This document shows positions 7,963 through 17,935 of a stretch of DNA of 51,012 bases, one piece after another (the first letter of the stretch is position 1; each line of letters starts with the position of its first letter). The stretch covers positions 1 through 51,012 of the forward strand of contig QHYK01000072.1 in assembly GCA_003224085.1 (NCBI GenBank), read 5' to 3'. The stretch comes from Acidobacteriota bacterium (GTDB lineage Bacteria > Acidobacteriota > Terriglobia > Acidiferrales > UBA7541). Under the pieces are notes generated by a model, which was given only the letters and a program-made list of their open reading frames with translations, did not search any database and had not been told where the DNA came from. Both the position numbers and the translations under genes were made by a program.

Positions 7963-8454
7963 TGGAGGTTTGATGTTGCGGAAATGAAAGCCTTAAAGTG
8001 GGAGACCATTGGTGGGATTCCGCTCACGCCTGCGGTGCAAAAGTTCTGGCGACCGGTGCTGTCGAAGGCCTTGCGCCTGCCCTTTGCCGCTCGGGTGCCC
8101 TTGAACCAAACTACTTTCTATGTCACCACGCGCCGCTATCGGCTCAACCGAGTCTGGGGCACCTTTTACCTGTGCTTCAACCCCCGGCAGCAAGTCGATC
8201 TGCGGGGCTCGCGTCGTGAGGAAATTGCGCAGGCCCAGCAACGCCTGCGGGAAGGCAAGACCATTAAGTCGGGCTTGGAAAAATTCTTTCATGCCCGGGG
8301 AGAACTGCTTTCAAATGTCTTACATCAAGCGGAAGAGTTTGACGGCTACTCCTGTATTTTCTCGACTCGTCCCAGGCCCAAAGCGGAACTGGTACGGCTC
8401 TACTTTGACAAGGACGTAGTGGAAAAAGCCTTTCGCTCCCTGAAAGGTGTGGTA
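7963..8454 (+). mobile_element. remnant of an IS1634/IS4-type transposase gene
   Basis: The translation of this stretch resembles the late part of IS1634-like DDE transposases: FDGYSCIFST, then FDKDVVEKAFRSLKGVV, the last matching the family's conserved YREK-like helix with its catalytic Glu (VEKAFRSLK). The early catalytic part is absent, and after about 8454 the frame continues with unrelated residues to 8535. It is an internal fragment, not a functional element. I found no convincing terminal inverted repeats. Confidence 0.6.
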
Positions 8455-8535
8455 AGGGAATCATGGAAAGAACAAAACCTCGCGGCAAAGGGCTCCAGGC
8501 ATGGCTGCAGCGAAGGTTCCTTCGGGGCGAGCTAG

Positions 8536-8657
8536 GCTATAGCGCGCTGCGATCCTAACAGCAATTTAGAAAAGCTCTAAAGACTAAGTGATTTTGCGAC
8601 TGTACCGTTCTTGTGTCGGATGGGGCGAGATTTCCAGCGCGAAACGCAGTCGAGAAA
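8536..8657. other. short non-coding gap after the IS remnant
   Basis: Nothing recognisable. Probably the decayed outer part of the insertion element. Confidence 0.3.
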
Positions 8658-8966
8658 TCAGCCGGCGTGGTGGCCGTTCTTTATATCGTTACTCAGGTAC
8701 CTAGTTCCTCTGTGACTGTGAATGTCAGGTTGCGTTCCCTTAATTGACTTGGCATGTTGCATGGAAGCGGGGCTCGAATTTTCTTTGAACGTGGCATTTC
8801 CGGTGTTGCTGCCCGTGCGCGGAGCCTCCGCGGCAACAAATGCTCCCAGAACGACGAAAAGAAGAATCGCGATCAGCACAAAATTCCAACGCCGAAATCT
8901 TGCGGCCGTTCCTGGCGCGGGGGAAGCCAAGCTCCACTCGAGAGGGCCATACTCGCTTCTGCGCAT
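8658..8966 (-). CDS. small single-pass membrane protein, unknown function
   Basis: A 102-residue product with one clear transmembrane segment (WNFVLIAILLFVVLGAFVAA, about residues 27-46) between a charged N-terminus and a polar, Ser/Asn/His-rich C-terminal tail. The ATG at 8966 has AGGGGAG seven bases upstream, which decides the strand and the start. Several overlapping rightward frames (8722-9092) have neither a good ribosome site nor protein-like composition. It stands alone, divergent from the beta-propeller gene. I recognise no family. Confidence 0.5.
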   Translation of the reverse strand: MRRSEYGPLEWSLASPAPGTAARFRRWNFVLIAILLFVVLGAFVAAEAPRTGSNTGNATFKENSSPASMQHAKSIKGTQPDIHSHRGTRYLSNDIKNGHHAG

Positions 8967-9096
8967 CTTCAGCTCCCCTTTGTCCGGTCCAGCTTTCACG
9001 AATCCTCCAAGACTCGCCACTCGACTGCCTGCTTCCAGATCAAAGCCCACAGCTCCGAGTCGGTGAGCCAGGACTCTCTCTTCACTAGTTAAGACG

Positions 9097-9189
9097 TATC
9101 GTATTACGATATGGTTGCAAGCGGGAAAATCCCACCTGTTAGGGTGAGTTGCGGCTGACCTTCGCGTCTGCAGGCGATGTATAGTATAC
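9097..9189. promoter_or_regulatory. two operator-like palindromes in a divergent intergenic region
   Basis: Between the leftward membrane-protein gene and the rightward beta-propeller gene lie a perfect 15-bp palindrome TATCGTATTACGATA (9097-9111) and GTATAGTATAC (9179-9189). The second contains TATAGT, a possible -10 for the rightward gene. PadR-, TetR- and BlaI-type repressors bind palindromes of this size, and PadR regulators are expanded in Acidobacteria, but the binding protein is not identifiable here. Confidence 0.4.
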
Positions 9190-9223
9190 GCGCGACGATG
9201 AGATTACTGTGAGACACGACAAT

Positions 9224-10279
9224 ATGCCCTGCCAACTTGGAAATAAGATCGTGAAACACGCACTTCCAATCGGCTTCAGTTGCACGCTGCTTACGATGCC
9301 GGCGTTGCGGGTTAGTTCGCAAGAATCATCGGCGCCTGAAGCGGCGCGGCCTCTGGTCTTGACCGAAGCGATTCCGATGCCGGGAGTTCAGGGGCGATTC
9401 GACCATTTCGGGTTTGACGGGAAGAATCAATTGATCGTCGCTGCGCTTGGGAACAATAGCGTCGAGATTATCGACATCAGCGCGCGCGTACGCAGCCACA
9501 GCATCACGGGCATTCCCAATCCGCAGGGAGTTGCTTATGCGCCGGAATCGAAAAAGCTCTTCGCCGCCAGCAGCAAAGGCCAACTCTATATCTACGACGG
9601 CGCCACTTTCGCGTTGATCAAGAACATTGATTTTCACGGCGACGTCGACAACCTGCGCTACGACGCGGCAAATCAGCGCGTATATGTTGGCTACGGCGAG
9701 GACGAAACGGGAGCGATTGGCGTGGTGGATGCCTCGACGAACGAACGTCTGCCCGAGGAATACAAACTGGGTGCGCATCCGGAATCTTTCCAGCTGGAAA
9801 CTTCCGGCCCGAACATTTATGTGAACCTTCCGGACCTGAAACAGATTGCAGTAATTAACCGCAAGACGCGCGCGATTACGCGCTGGCCAATGATCCTGGA
9901 GCACAATTTTCCAATGGCGTTGGATGAAAAAGACCATCGGCTGTTCGTAGTTACTCACAAGCCGGCGCGCTTGTCAGTTTTTGATACGAACACAGACCAA
10001 CCGATAGCCACGCTTCCTTGCGTTCAGGATGCGGACGATTTGTACTACGACGCTGGCCGGAAGCGCATTTACGTGCCCGGCGGAGAAGGGTTCATCAGCG
10101 TCTTTGAACAAACGGATGCGGATCACTACCGGCTCCTCGCCAAAGCCCCCTCGGCTATCGGCGCGCGGACTGCCGGTTATTTCGGGAAGGGCAGAAAGGG
10201 ATTCGACCGTTTTTTCCTCGCCGTTCCGGCGCGCGCGGAGCACGGTGCGGAAATCTGGATTTATACCGTGCAAGACTAA
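9224..10279 (+). CDS. YncE-like beta-propeller protein, exported
   Basis: About 351 residues with a short signal peptide followed by seven-bladed propeller repeats of the YVTN/YncE sort: GRFDHFGFDG, NSVEIIDI, NPQGVAYAPESKKLFAASS, DVDNLRYDAANQRVYVGYG, DADDLYYDAGRKRIYVPGG. Such proteins are secreted or periplasmic and are not catalytic in known cases; they bind ligands or partners. Starts at 9209 (GTG), 9224 (ATG) and 9251 (GTG) are all possible, and none has a strong ribosome site. The TonB receptor downstream is 180 bp away, so a functional link is only suggested by proximity. Confidence 0.75.
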   Translation: MPCQLGNKIVKHALPIGFSCTLLTMPALRVSSQESSAPEAARPLVLTEAIPMPGVQGRFDHFGFDGKNQLIVAALGNNSVEIIDISARVRSHSITGIPNPQGVAYAPESKKLFAASSKGQLYIYDGATFALIKNIDFHGDVDNLRYDAANQRVYVGYGEDETGAIGVVDASTNERLPEEYKLGAHPESFQLETSGPNIYVNLPDLKQIAVINRKTRAITRWPMILEHNFPMALDEKDHRLFVVTHKPARLSVFDTNTDQPIATLPCVQDADDLYYDAGRKRIYVPGGEGFISVFEQTDADHYRLLAKAPSAIGARTAGYFGKGRKGFDRFFLAVPARAEHGAEIWIYTVQD

Positions 10280-10458
10280 AGGTCAAGCCGTTGGCGAATC
10301 GCAGGAGTCGGAACGAAAGGTCATACCAATAGACCAATCTCGCTTGGGTGCGCCTTCCGTCACACTTTTTGCTGGACTAAATCAATGATTCGCTTGACAA
10401 CCGTTCTCGTATGGTGGTACAGCGTCTATACCTATTTGCTTCGTGGGGGGAGGTCCTC

Positions 10459-13400
10459 ATGCCGTCTAAGAGTCTCCGGAACTCTTTGTGTGGGAACCTG
10501 CGTTTTGTGAAGTTTGCGTTGGTTTTGGCTGCGCTCTTCGTCATTGTTCTGACTAGTGGCCCTGTTTATCCGCAGGGGGACACCGGCCGCATCCTGGGTG
10601 TGGTTGCCGACCAATCCGGCGGCTATGTTGCCAACGCGAAGGTGACGATTACGGACGTGGCCAGAGGCGTCTCGGAAACCCTGACGGCGGATTCCGACGG
10701 CGCGTACGTGGCGATCAATCTTCTCCCCGGAACCTATACTGTTCGCGCCGAATTCAAAGGATTCAAGACCTTCGAACGCAAGAACATTCTGCTCGAGGTT
10801 GGCAAGGACGTGCGAGTGGACGCCGTGCTTCAGCCGGGCTCGACGAATGAAACCATCGTCATCACCGAACAAGTTCCCATGGTAGACACAACGTCTACAA
10901 CTTTGGGCGGCACCATCAGCAACGAAATTATCAACGATCTTCCGCTGAATGGCCGCAACTACCAGAATCTGATCTCGCTGCGGCCCGGAACTTCGATCTA
11001 CCCAGGCGGCGGCCCCTGGACGCAGACCACCAACGGCATTCGCCCGGAAGACACGAGCTACATCGTCGATGGCGTGACAAACGACGAGTCGTTCATGGGG
11101 CTTAGCGTGACAAACGCCGCGGCAGTCCTCGGTGATGCCGCAACTCTCCTGCCTATTGATTCGATTCAGGAATTCAACACGCAAGTCAATCCCAAGGCGG
11201 AATTTGGCTGGAAGCCCGGCGCCATCACCAGCGTTGGCCTGAAATCAGGGACAAACGAGATTCATGGCACAGCATATGCCTTCGGCCGCTCGTATAAATT
11301 CGACGCGCGCAACTACTTCGACCCCGTCGGAACGACGAAGACGCCCCTCGACTTGGAGCAATACGGTGGCAGTGTCGGCGGACGCATCGTTCCGGACAAG
11401 CTCTTTTATTTCGGTTCTTTCGAGGGGCAGATGTACACAGTTGGCAACGCGCTTTCGGGAAATGTGCCGACTAGCGCATCGATTACGGGCGGGGGCGGCG
11501 CCGGTTGCGTTGTACTCGCGACCGGTAATTGCAACGTCAGCATTACTGACGCGACGAATGACCTCAAGGCTCAAATTCCAAATTTCACAGTTGATCCGCT
11601 CAGTGCGTACCTGCTGGGTTTTTACACTCCCAACAGCTCCCAAGGTAAGGAGGTAGCGCTTACATTCCCCAACACAAACAGCTCAAAGAACGCCCTGGGC
11701 AAAGTGGACTATCACATCAGTGATCACAACGCCTTGAGCGGTTCGTATTTCTTTGGCAATGACACGATCATCGGCATGGATTCCAACGAGCTTCTTGCGC
11801 AATTCCGAACCAGGGTTCATTCGCGCGCGCAAACTGTTTCGGGCCATTGGGCCTGGACGCCAAGCTCCACTTGGGCCAACGAACTGCGGGGTGGTTTCAC
11901 TCACTACGTTCTGCAGATCATTCCCAATGACACAACTTTTAAATACACGATTGCTACTGGGATCACCAACCCTTTGTTGAGCGGTATTCCGAACATTCGA
12001 ATCAGTGGATTCACCGAATTGGGGGCGTTTCACAATTTTCCCAAAATTGTGGGGCCCGATAAGGTCTATGGCTTTATTGACCAGGTCTCCTACTTGCGCG
12101 CCAAGCATTCCTTCAAATTCGGCGGAGAGCTCCGAAGGGACCTGGTCCACCAGGCCACCTACCGAGGCGGACGAGGCCGTGTCCTTTTTGACAGTTTGGA
12201 GGCCTTTCTTGCTGGTACGCCTCATAACGCTGGTTTCTTGGCTGGCGACCCCACCCGGAACATCTCGCAGTGGCTTTATGCTGGCTACGCTCAGGATGAT
12301 TGGCGACTCACCAAGAGAATCATGCTGAACCTTGGCCTTCGCTACGAGTTCCAGGGCGTTCCAACCGAGGCTCACAATCTGTTTGGAAACTGGGAGCCCT
12401 CGGTCGGTTTCGAGCAAGTGGGCAAAAACATCAGCTCCCTTTATAACTCCGACCGCCGCAATTTCTCACCACGCCTTGGTATCGCTTGGGACGTAACCGG
12501 CAAGGGCACCACTGTCGTCCGGGCCGGCGGCAGCATTGTTTACGACCTGCTCTCCATGAGTACATTCATGTCTCAACAGAATTTGCAAAATGCCGTCGCT
12601 CTGTTTGGGGCGGGTGTCGTTCCTACCGGCGCGACGATTCAAGACGCGGCGGCATGCCCCGCTCCCATGGGTTGCCCCGGAATCGGGAACATTACCGCCG
12701 CTGGAGTTCTTATCCGCGGATCCAGCCTGACTTGGCAGAATCAAACGACGCCGATCTATCCCTCGAATGTCACAGGCCTGCTCGTATGCAGCCCGGCCAA
12801 TCCTTGCAACACCTTCTCGATGAATCGCCATTTCCGAACCCCTTATGTCGAGAACTGGACCCTTGGCATTCAGCATGCCTTCTCGAGCAAGATCTCCCTC
12901 GAATCCACCTATGTGGGCAATCACGGAGTGAAGCTTCCTGGCGTCGTGGACCTAAATCAAGCTCCTCCGACTCCCGGGGCCAATGGAGTCCAGCCTTTTG
13001 CTGCTCAATACCCCTATCTTAATCTCATCAATTACCTTTCAAACTTTTACGGTTCTACGTACCACGGATTACAAAACACACTGACGGCTCGCAATTACCG
13101 CGGCCTCGATTTTGTCTTGGGCTACACCTATTCTCATGCTCTGGATGACTTGTCCTCGAATTGGGTTGCGTTTTTGCCCATGGACAGCACGCGACCCTAT
13201 TTAGAGCGCGGCAGCAGTGACGAAGATATTCGCCATCGTTTCACTTTTTCCATAACCTACACTCTCCCGGAGTACAAGACCGGAAGCCAGCTGCTCGAAG
13301 GCTGGCAGATCAACACCATCATCACCATGCAGAGCGGGCAGCCCTGGAACATCAACGACCAGACGAATAACTTCAGCGGCACGAACGAACTCGCGGACCG

Positions 13401-13998
13401 TTGGGATCTGTTCGGCAATCCCGCCGCCTTTAAGTCAGGAGGACAAAACTCTCTGCCTCTTTGCGTGAACGGTGCTTCGGGCGGCTGCACTTACGTGAGT
13501 GCTCCCTCCGGAGATACCATTGCCCTGCCGGACCAGCAAACTGCTGCGGATTGGGCTGGATGCCTCGCGCACGCAACCGGTGGGTTGCTTACTTCGCTCA
13601 ACGCAGCAATCGCCGGTGAAGCAGGAGGATGCTACGTCAGTCTCAATGGCAAGTCGTTCTTGCTCCCGAACGCGCCTGGAGCCTTCGGGACGATGGGCCG
13701 CAACGTCTTCCGCGATACTGGCTTCCACAACGTCGATCTTTCGATCAGCAAAAGCTTCAGGCTCGGCGAAAGGATCAAGTTGCAGGGCCGCGTGGAGACT
13801 TTCAACATTTTCAATCATCCAAATTTCGCTAATCCGAATGGCGCAACCAGCGGTTACGGCCAGGCAGCGTTTGCCGATCCTTCCGTGGTGGGTACCTTCG
13901 GTTGTGGCTGTGCGACTCCGGACAGCGCCGCGTTTAACCCCGTGCTTGGCTCTGGCAGCAATCGCGCCATCCAGTTGGGGCTGAAGTTCATCTTCTAG
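10459..13998 (+). CDS. TonB-dependent receptor, Oar-like
   Basis: An outer-membrane transporter of 1179 residues. A signal peptide (FVKFALVLAALFVIVLTSG) is followed by a carboxypeptidase-regulatory-like fold (GRILGVVADQSGGYVANAKV), then a plug domain with the signature DLPLNGRNYQNLISLRPG that is common in acidobacterial receptors, then a barrel ending in LGLKFIF. The ATG at 10459 has GGGGGGAGG upstream; an in-frame GTG at 10411 is less likely. It differs from the receptor at 3851 in length and detail, so they are two paralogues rather than a recent duplicate. The ligand is unknown. A short terminator-like hairpin follows. Confidence 0.92.
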   Translation: MPSKSLRNSLCGNLRFVKFALVLAALFVIVLTSGPVYPQGDTGRILGVVADQSGGYVANAKVTITDVARGVSETLTADSDGAYVAINLLPGTYTVRAEFKGFKTFERKNILLEVGKDVRVDAVLQPGSTNETIVITEQVPMVDTTSTTLGGTISNEIINDLPLNGRNYQNLISLRPGTSIYPGGGPWTQTTNGIRPEDTSYIVDGVTNDESFMGLSVTNAAAVLGDAATLLPIDSIQEFNTQVNPKAEFGWKPGAITSVGLKSGTNEIHGTAYAFGRSYKFDARNYFDPVGTTKTPLDLEQYGGSVGGRIVPDKLFYFGSFEGQMYTVGNALSGNVPTSASITGGGGAGCVVLATGNCNVSITDATNDLKAQIPNFTVDPLSAYLLGFYTPNSSQGKEVALTFPNTNSSKNALGKVDYHISDHNALSGSYFFGNDTIIGMDSNELLAQFRTRVHSRAQTVSGHWAWTPSSTWANELRGGFTHYVLQIIPNDTTFKYTIATGITNPLLSGIPNIRISGFTELGAFHNFPKIVGPDKVYGFIDQVSYLRAKHSFKFGGELRRDLVHQATYRGGRGRVLFDSLEAFLAGTPHNAGFLAGDPTRNISQWLYAGYAQDDWRLTKRIMLNLGLRYEFQGVPTEAHNLFGNWEPSVGFEQVGKNISSLYNSDRRNFSPRLGIAWDVTGKGTTVVRAGGSIVYDLLSMSTFMSQQNLQNAVALFGAGVVPTGATIQDAAACPAPMGCPGIGNITAAGVLIRGSSLTWQNQTTPIYPSNVTGLLVCSPANPCNTFSMNRHFRTPYVENWTLGIQHAFSSKISLESTYVGNHGVKLPGVVDLNQAPPTPGANGVQPFAAQYPYLNLINYLSNFYGSTYHGLQNTLTARNYRGLDFVLGYTYSHALDDLSSNWVAFLPMDSTRPYLERGSSDEDIRHRFTFSITYTLPEYKTGSQLLEGWQINTIITMQSGQPWNINDQTNNFSGTNELADRWDLFGNPAAFKSGGQNSLPLCVNGASGGCTYVSAPSGDTIALPDQQTAADWAGCLAHATGGLLTSLNAAIAGEAGGCYVSLNGKSFLLPNAPGAFGTMGRNVFRDTGFHNVDLSISKSFRLGERIKLQGRVETFNIFNHPNFANPNGATSGYGQAAFADPSVVGTFGCGCATPDSAAFNPVLGSGSNRAIQLGLKFIF

Positions 13999-14085
13999 CT
14001 GAGGAATAACCTGGGAAATGGACTTGTGAAAACCGATCGCGGAATTACAAGTGGGTTCTTTTAGAAACAGGGGCAAGGGCCGTAT

Positions 14086-14103
14086 GTGCCTCCGGCACTT
14101 TTT
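14086..14103 (+). terminator. short intrinsic terminator behind the second TonB receptor
   Basis: A 5-bp stem GTGCC/GGCAC with a TCC loop runs directly into TTTTT. The stem is short, so termination may be incomplete; the next gene starts 44 bp later on the same strand. Confidence 0.4.
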
Positions 14104-14146
14104 CAGCTGGTACCGAGTCGGAAATATCCAGGGGGACTGAGAGTCC

Positions 14147-15016
14147 ATGAGACGTGGCGTTAGAAGTGTGGCTTTTCTGAGTGTTTTGATTTGCGGGTTG
14201 ATGATTGGCTCGTTTGGCGCCTGGGGAACTGCCGCTGCCGACGAGTCAGCGGTTCTTCAAGCGGACCGGGAATTTGTGCAGGCCGCCGCCAAAGGCGACA
14301 GCGCCGCCGTCGCGAAACTCCTTGACGCAGATCTCACCTGGACCGATGCCAACGGAAAAACCTTTTCGCGAGCCGAAGTTCTTGGCTCACTCCCCAAACC
14401 TGCTCTGGGTGACGAGGCTGGCGCCCATCAACAGCGCCAAACCCGCTCTCAAGTGGAGGCCATCATGGCCGACCGCGACAAAGTCCACGTGCTCCGCATC
14501 TGGGTGAAACGCGGCTCTGCGTGGCGCTTGCTCGTCTACCACGAAGTTGGTCTCGGGCGTCAGGCCCCCACCGCCTCCGGCCCCGGCGTGAAGGACTGCG
14601 AAAATCCCTGCAAAATCGTTCCTTTCAAGCCAAAGAACGAAGCCGAGCAAGCCATCCTCGCTTCCTGGCAAGCGCTGGAAACGGGCGTGACCAATCATGA
14701 CCCGGAGGCATGGTCTCCGCACATTGCCGAAGAGTTCACCATGTTGGGCTCCGCGAACGATCATCCGCTCACCAAAGCCGATCGCATTGCCACGTTGAAC
14801 TTGCAGAAGCAAACTGGCCGCGGCACTGCTCCCGCGCCGCTCGTGTCCGCGCAGATGTTTGATTTTGGCGACTCTGTGGTGATGGCTTGCTTGCATCAGC
14901 CCTATTCAGGAAAGCCGGTTCACGTCACGCGCCTATGGATCAAGCGCGACGGCAAATGGATCATGTCCATCAGCTTCCAAACCACCGTCCAGGCCGCGCC
15001 CTCGAAAACCTCATAG
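14147..15016 (+). CDS. exported protein with two SnoaL/DUF4440-like domains
   Basis: 289 residues. A signal peptide (VAFLSVLICGLMIGSFGAWGTAAA) precedes two NTF2-like halves, each starting with the usual helix pattern: LQADREFVQAAAKGDSAAVAKLL near residue 37 and AILASWQALETGVTNHDPEAW near residue 172. Each half ends in a strand such as RLWIKRDGKWIMSISF. DUF4440/SnoaL folds are cone-shaped pockets found in ketosteroid isomerases, polyketide cyclases and many proteins without known activity. The ATG at 14147 has GGGGGA about 10 nt upstream. Function here is unknown. Confidence 0.75.
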   Translation: MRRGVRSVAFLSVLICGLMIGSFGAWGTAAADESAVLQADREFVQAAAKGDSAAVAKLLDADLTWTDANGKTFSRAEVLGSLPKPALGDEAGAHQQRQTRSQVEAIMADRDKVHVLRIWVKRGSAWRLLVYHEVGLGRQAPTASGPGVKDCENPCKIVPFKPKNEAEQAILASWQALETGVTNHDPEAWSPHIAEEFTMLGSANDHPLTKADRIATLNLQKQTGRGTAPAPLVSAQMFDFGDSVVMACLHQPYSGKPVHVTRLWIKRDGKWIMSISFQTTVQAAPSKTS

Positions 15017-15028
15017 CGCTTCTGCGTA

Positions 15029-15044
15029 TCCCACAACTGTGGGA
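15029..15044. repeat. 7-bp inverted repeat with tight loop
   Basis: TCCCACA at 15029-15035 and TGTGGGA at 15038-15044 form a near-continuous palindrome 13 bp behind the DUF4440-like gene. No T tract follows. It may be an operator for the next small gene or a weak terminator. Confidence 0.35.
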
Positions 15045-15099
15045 GAATGTTCATACTCCGCACGCCGGACGTGGGAAACGAATCGGTGGTGACAGCTTC

Positions 15100-15456
15100 A
15101 TGAGCAAATCCAAAGAATTAGACACATTAGAAGAACTAGCAAAATTGTTCGGCGTGACGAACTCGCTTGAATGGGTCGAGAGATATTACGCGGCTCAGCG
15201 CGTGTCTCACAGCGAAACCTGCGCCGAAATCTTGCGCAGCGCCGATAGACTCGCCAGTGCGTCTTTTAGGTTGTTTGCTGAGAAATCCAAAAGCGAGCAG
15301 GCAGCTATCCTGGCGCGAGTGACGCAGCTTTCCGAGGATCTGAATAAGACTCTGGGCAATCAGCCACCACTCGTCGTGGCTCTAACGCTCTTAACGGCGA
15401 TTCGTGTGCACGAACAGCTTTGTAACCGCGCGAAAGTTGCAACCGCAGGATCTTGA
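15100..15456 (+). CDS. small hypothetical protein, 118 residues
   Basis: A soluble, mostly helical product (MSKSKELDTLEELAKLFGV at the start, then HSETCAEILRSADRLASASF). The frame is open far to the left, but the ATG at 15100 is preceded by GGTGGTGA and begins the protein-like composition. There are no membrane segments and no motif I recognise. It stands between the DUF4440-like gene and the molybdenum hydroxylase gene on the same strand, 122 bp from the latter. Confidence 0.5.
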   Translation: MSKSKELDTLEELAKLFGVTNSLEWVERYYAAQRVSHSETCAEILRSADRLASASFRLFAEKSKSEQAAILARVTQLSEDLNKTLGNQPPLVVALTLLTAIRVHEQLCNRAKVATAGS

Positions 15457-15578
15457 ACGGTCTGACCTCTCCACAAGTCACGAGCCACCAATCACAAATC
15501 ACGGAATTTGGGTTTACAATGCCAAGCGTGCAGACGCACCGGCTCGCCTGAACCGCGTCTGTCGCGGCTGGAGGCTTC

Positions 15579-17834
15579 ATGAGCTCCGCTCTCCTCGATC
15601 GCTCTAACTCCGCTCTTCTGAATCGTCGCGCTTTCCTGAAGGTTTCTTCAATCGCCGGCGGCGGTTTCCTTCTCGCCTGTCGTCTCGAGCCGGTCGCGCA
15701 GGCAGTCGCCGCCGCACAAGCTGCCGCGCCGCAGCCGCCCGCCCTGGCGTTCGAACCGCTCGCCTTCGTGCGCGTTGCCGCCAACGGCATGGTCACCATT
15801 ATGGGCAAGAATCCAGAGGTAGGGCAGGGCGTCAAAACCGGCATGCCCATGCTCATCGCCGAAGAGCTTGACGTCGATTGGAAAGACGTGCGCATCGAGC
15901 AAGCCGACCTCGACGAAACCAAGTACGGCCCGCAGCGCGCCGGCGGCAGCACCGCCACGCCCGTTAACTGGGACCCGCTCCGCCGCGTTGGCGCTGCTTG
16001 TCGCCAAATGTTTGTCACCGCTGCCGCGCAAACCTGGTCCGTGCCCGAATCCGAGTGCAACACGTCGTCCGGTCGCGTTATCCATCCACCCACAAAGCGC
16101 ACGCTGACCTACGGCGAACTCGCCGAGAAAGCAGCGAAACTCCCGCCACCGGATCTCAAGTCCGTCAAGCTCAAAGATCCGAGGGATTACAAAATCATCG
16201 GCCGTTCCATTCCGGGTGTCGACAACACTAGCATCGTCACCGGTAAATCGCTCTACAGCATCGACTTCAAAGTTCCCGGCATGTTGTACGCCGTTTACGA
16301 CAAGTGCCCCGTGTATGCGGGGAAGTGTGTCGGCGCCAATCTGGACGAAATCAAGGCTATGCCCGGTGTGCGCCACGTTTTTGAAGTCGAAGGTACGCAG
16401 GATTTGCTGGGCCTGCACTGGGGCGTAGCCGTTGTTGCCGATAATTGGTGGCAAGCCAACGCCGCGCGCAAGAAACTACGCGCCCAGTGGAATGAAGGCC
16501 CGACGGCGCACCAAAGCAGCAAGGGATTCCAGGAACGCGCCGACGAACTTTCGAAGCAGGCTCCGACAATCACTCTTCGCAAGGACGGTGATGCGGACGC
16601 CGCCCTACAATCCGCTGCGAAAACTGTGGAAGCCGCTTACTTCTATCCTTTTCTCGCGCATGCTCCCATGGAGCCGCAAAACTGTCTCGCGCATTACCAC
16701 GATGGCAAACTCGAATTCTGGTCGCCGAGTCAAACGCCCGAAAACGGGCGCATGCAATGCGCCAAAGTTCTCGGCATTCCCCACGACGACATAATCGTGC
16801 ACTTGAAGCGCGCGGGAGGCGGATTTGGCCGCCGCCTTACCAACGACTACATGCTCGAAGCGGGCGCGATTGCCAAGCACGTAGGCGTTCCCGTCAAGCT
16901 GCTCTGGACGCGCGAAGACGATTTCCATCATGACCACTATCGCCCCGCGGGCTTTCATTACCTCCAGGGCGGCATCGACGCTTCGGGCAACCTCGTCGCT
17001 TGGCGTAATCACTTCGTTTCTTTTGGCGAAGGCGAGCAGTTCGCCCCTTCCGCCAATATTCCCGGCGACGAATTTCCCGGCACTTTTCTACAAAACTTTT
17101 TCTTTGGCGCTTCGCTGATGTCTCTTGGTGTGCCCACGTACGCGTTGCGTGCTCCGCGCAGCAACGCTTTTTCCTGGGTCTTCCAATCCTTCACCGACGA
17201 ACTCGCCCGCGCCGCTGGAAAAGATCCTGTGCAATTTCGTTTGGATCTTCTCAGCCTTCCGCGCGTCTCTAGCCCCAACGCGAAGCCCGATCCTTTTGGC
17301 AGCGACCTTGATGCCGCGCGCATGAGCGGCGTTGTGAAACTGGTTGCGGAAAAATCCGGCTGGGGCAAGCGCCAGCTCCCGAAAAATACGGGCATGGGCG
17401 TGGCTTTCCAGTTTTCGCATCGCGGTTATTTTGCGGAAGTCGCAGAAGTGTGGGTCAGCGCGGACAGCAAACTCAAGGTCAACAAAGTTTGGGTCGCCGG
17501 GGATATCGGCAGCACCATCATCAATCCTAGCGGCGCGGAAAACCAAGTGCGCGGGGCGGTGATAGACGGCCTCAGCCAGGTCATGTCCTACGAAATCACC
17601 ATTGATGGCGGACACGCCGTGCAGAGTAACTTCCATGAATATCCGCCCGTTCGAATGAACCAGGTTCCGGCCGATATCGAGGTGCATTTCCTGAAGACAG
17701 ACAATCCGCCGACCGGCCTCGGCGAACCTGCGCTTCCTCCGGTGTTGCCAGCGGTATGCAACGCAATTTTCGCGGCTACCGGCAAACGCATCCGCTCTCT
17801 GCCGCTTTCGAAGCACGGCTTTTCCTGGGCCTGA
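15579..17834 (+). CDS. molybdenum hydroxylase large subunit (isoquinoline 1-oxidoreductase beta type), Tat-exported
   Basis: 751 residues of the xanthine dehydrogenase family, molybdopterin-binding subunit. The N-terminus [10 protein letters not shown] followed by a hydrophobic stretch is a Tat signal, so the enzyme should fold with its cofactor and act in the periplasm. Visible landmarks are [10 protein letters not shown], the cofactor-binding region AGGGFGRR, and GLGEPA near the end, which carries the catalytic Glu. The enzyme hydroxylates aldehydes or N-heterocycles using water and passes electrons on through a [2Fe-2S] subunit. No such subunit is encoded beside it; the only one in the window is at 37224, next to a different large subunit. 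The ATG at 15579 has GGAGG four bases upstream. Confidence 0.85.
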   Translation: MSSALLDRSNSALLNRRAFLKVSSIAGGGFLLACRLEPVAQAVAAAQAAAPQPPALAFEPLAFVRVAANGMVTIMGKNPEVGQGVKTGMPMLIAEELDVDWKDVRIEQADLDETKYGPQRAGGSTATPVNWDPLRRVGAACRQMFVTAAAQTWSVPESECNTSSGRVIHPPTKRTLTYGELAEKAAKLPPPDLKSVKLKDPRDYKIIGRSIPGVDNTSIVTGKSLYSIDFKVPGMLYAVYDKCPVYAGKCVGANLDEIKAMPGVRHVFEVEGTQDLLGLHWGVAVVADNWWQANAARKKLRAQWNEGPTAHQSSKGFQERADELSKQAPTITLRKDGDADAALQSAAKTVEAAYFYPFLAHAPMEPQNCLAHYHDGKLEFWSPSQTPENGRMQCAKVLGIPHDDIIVHLKRAGGGFGRRLTNDYMLEAGAIAKHVGVPVKLLWTREDDFHHDHYRPAGFHYLQGGIDASGNLVAWRNHFVSFGEGEQFAPSANIPGDEFPGTFLQNFFFGASLMSLGVPTYALRAPRSNAFSWVFQSFTDELARAAGKDPVQFRLDLLSLPRVSSPNAKPDPFGSDLDAARMSGVVKLVAEKSGWGKRQLPKNTGMGVAFQFSHRGYFAEVAEVWVSADSKLKVNKVWVAGDIGSTIINPSGAENQVRGAVIDGLSQVMSYEITIDGGHAVQSNFHEYPPVRMNQVPADIEVHFLKTDNPPTGLGEPALPPVLPAVCNAIFAATGKRIRSLPLSKHGFSWA

Positions 17835-17860
17835 CGGGGCGCTCAAAGACGTTTTTTTTG

Positions 17861-17888
17861 TCATTCCAAGCGGGACTAGTAATCTGCG
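17861..17888. repeat. dispersed short repeat, copy 1
   Basis: TCATTCCAAGCGGG followed by a degenerate AGTAATCTGCG matches, imperfectly, the element at 23962-23987 read on the opposite strand. It resembles the TCATTCCGAGCGAAGCGAGGAATC type of hairpin repeat seen between genes in many environmental bacterial genomes. Confidence 0.4.
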
Positions 17889-17935
17889 TTTGTCTTGAAG
17901 TGTTGAATTATATTTGTCGGCCAATTTCGCGCCGC

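Noticed and set aside
8722-9092. Overlapping rightward small open frames
   Set aside because: They overlap the leftward membrane-protein gene, which has both a clear Shine-Dalgarno and a membrane segment; the rightward frames have neither.
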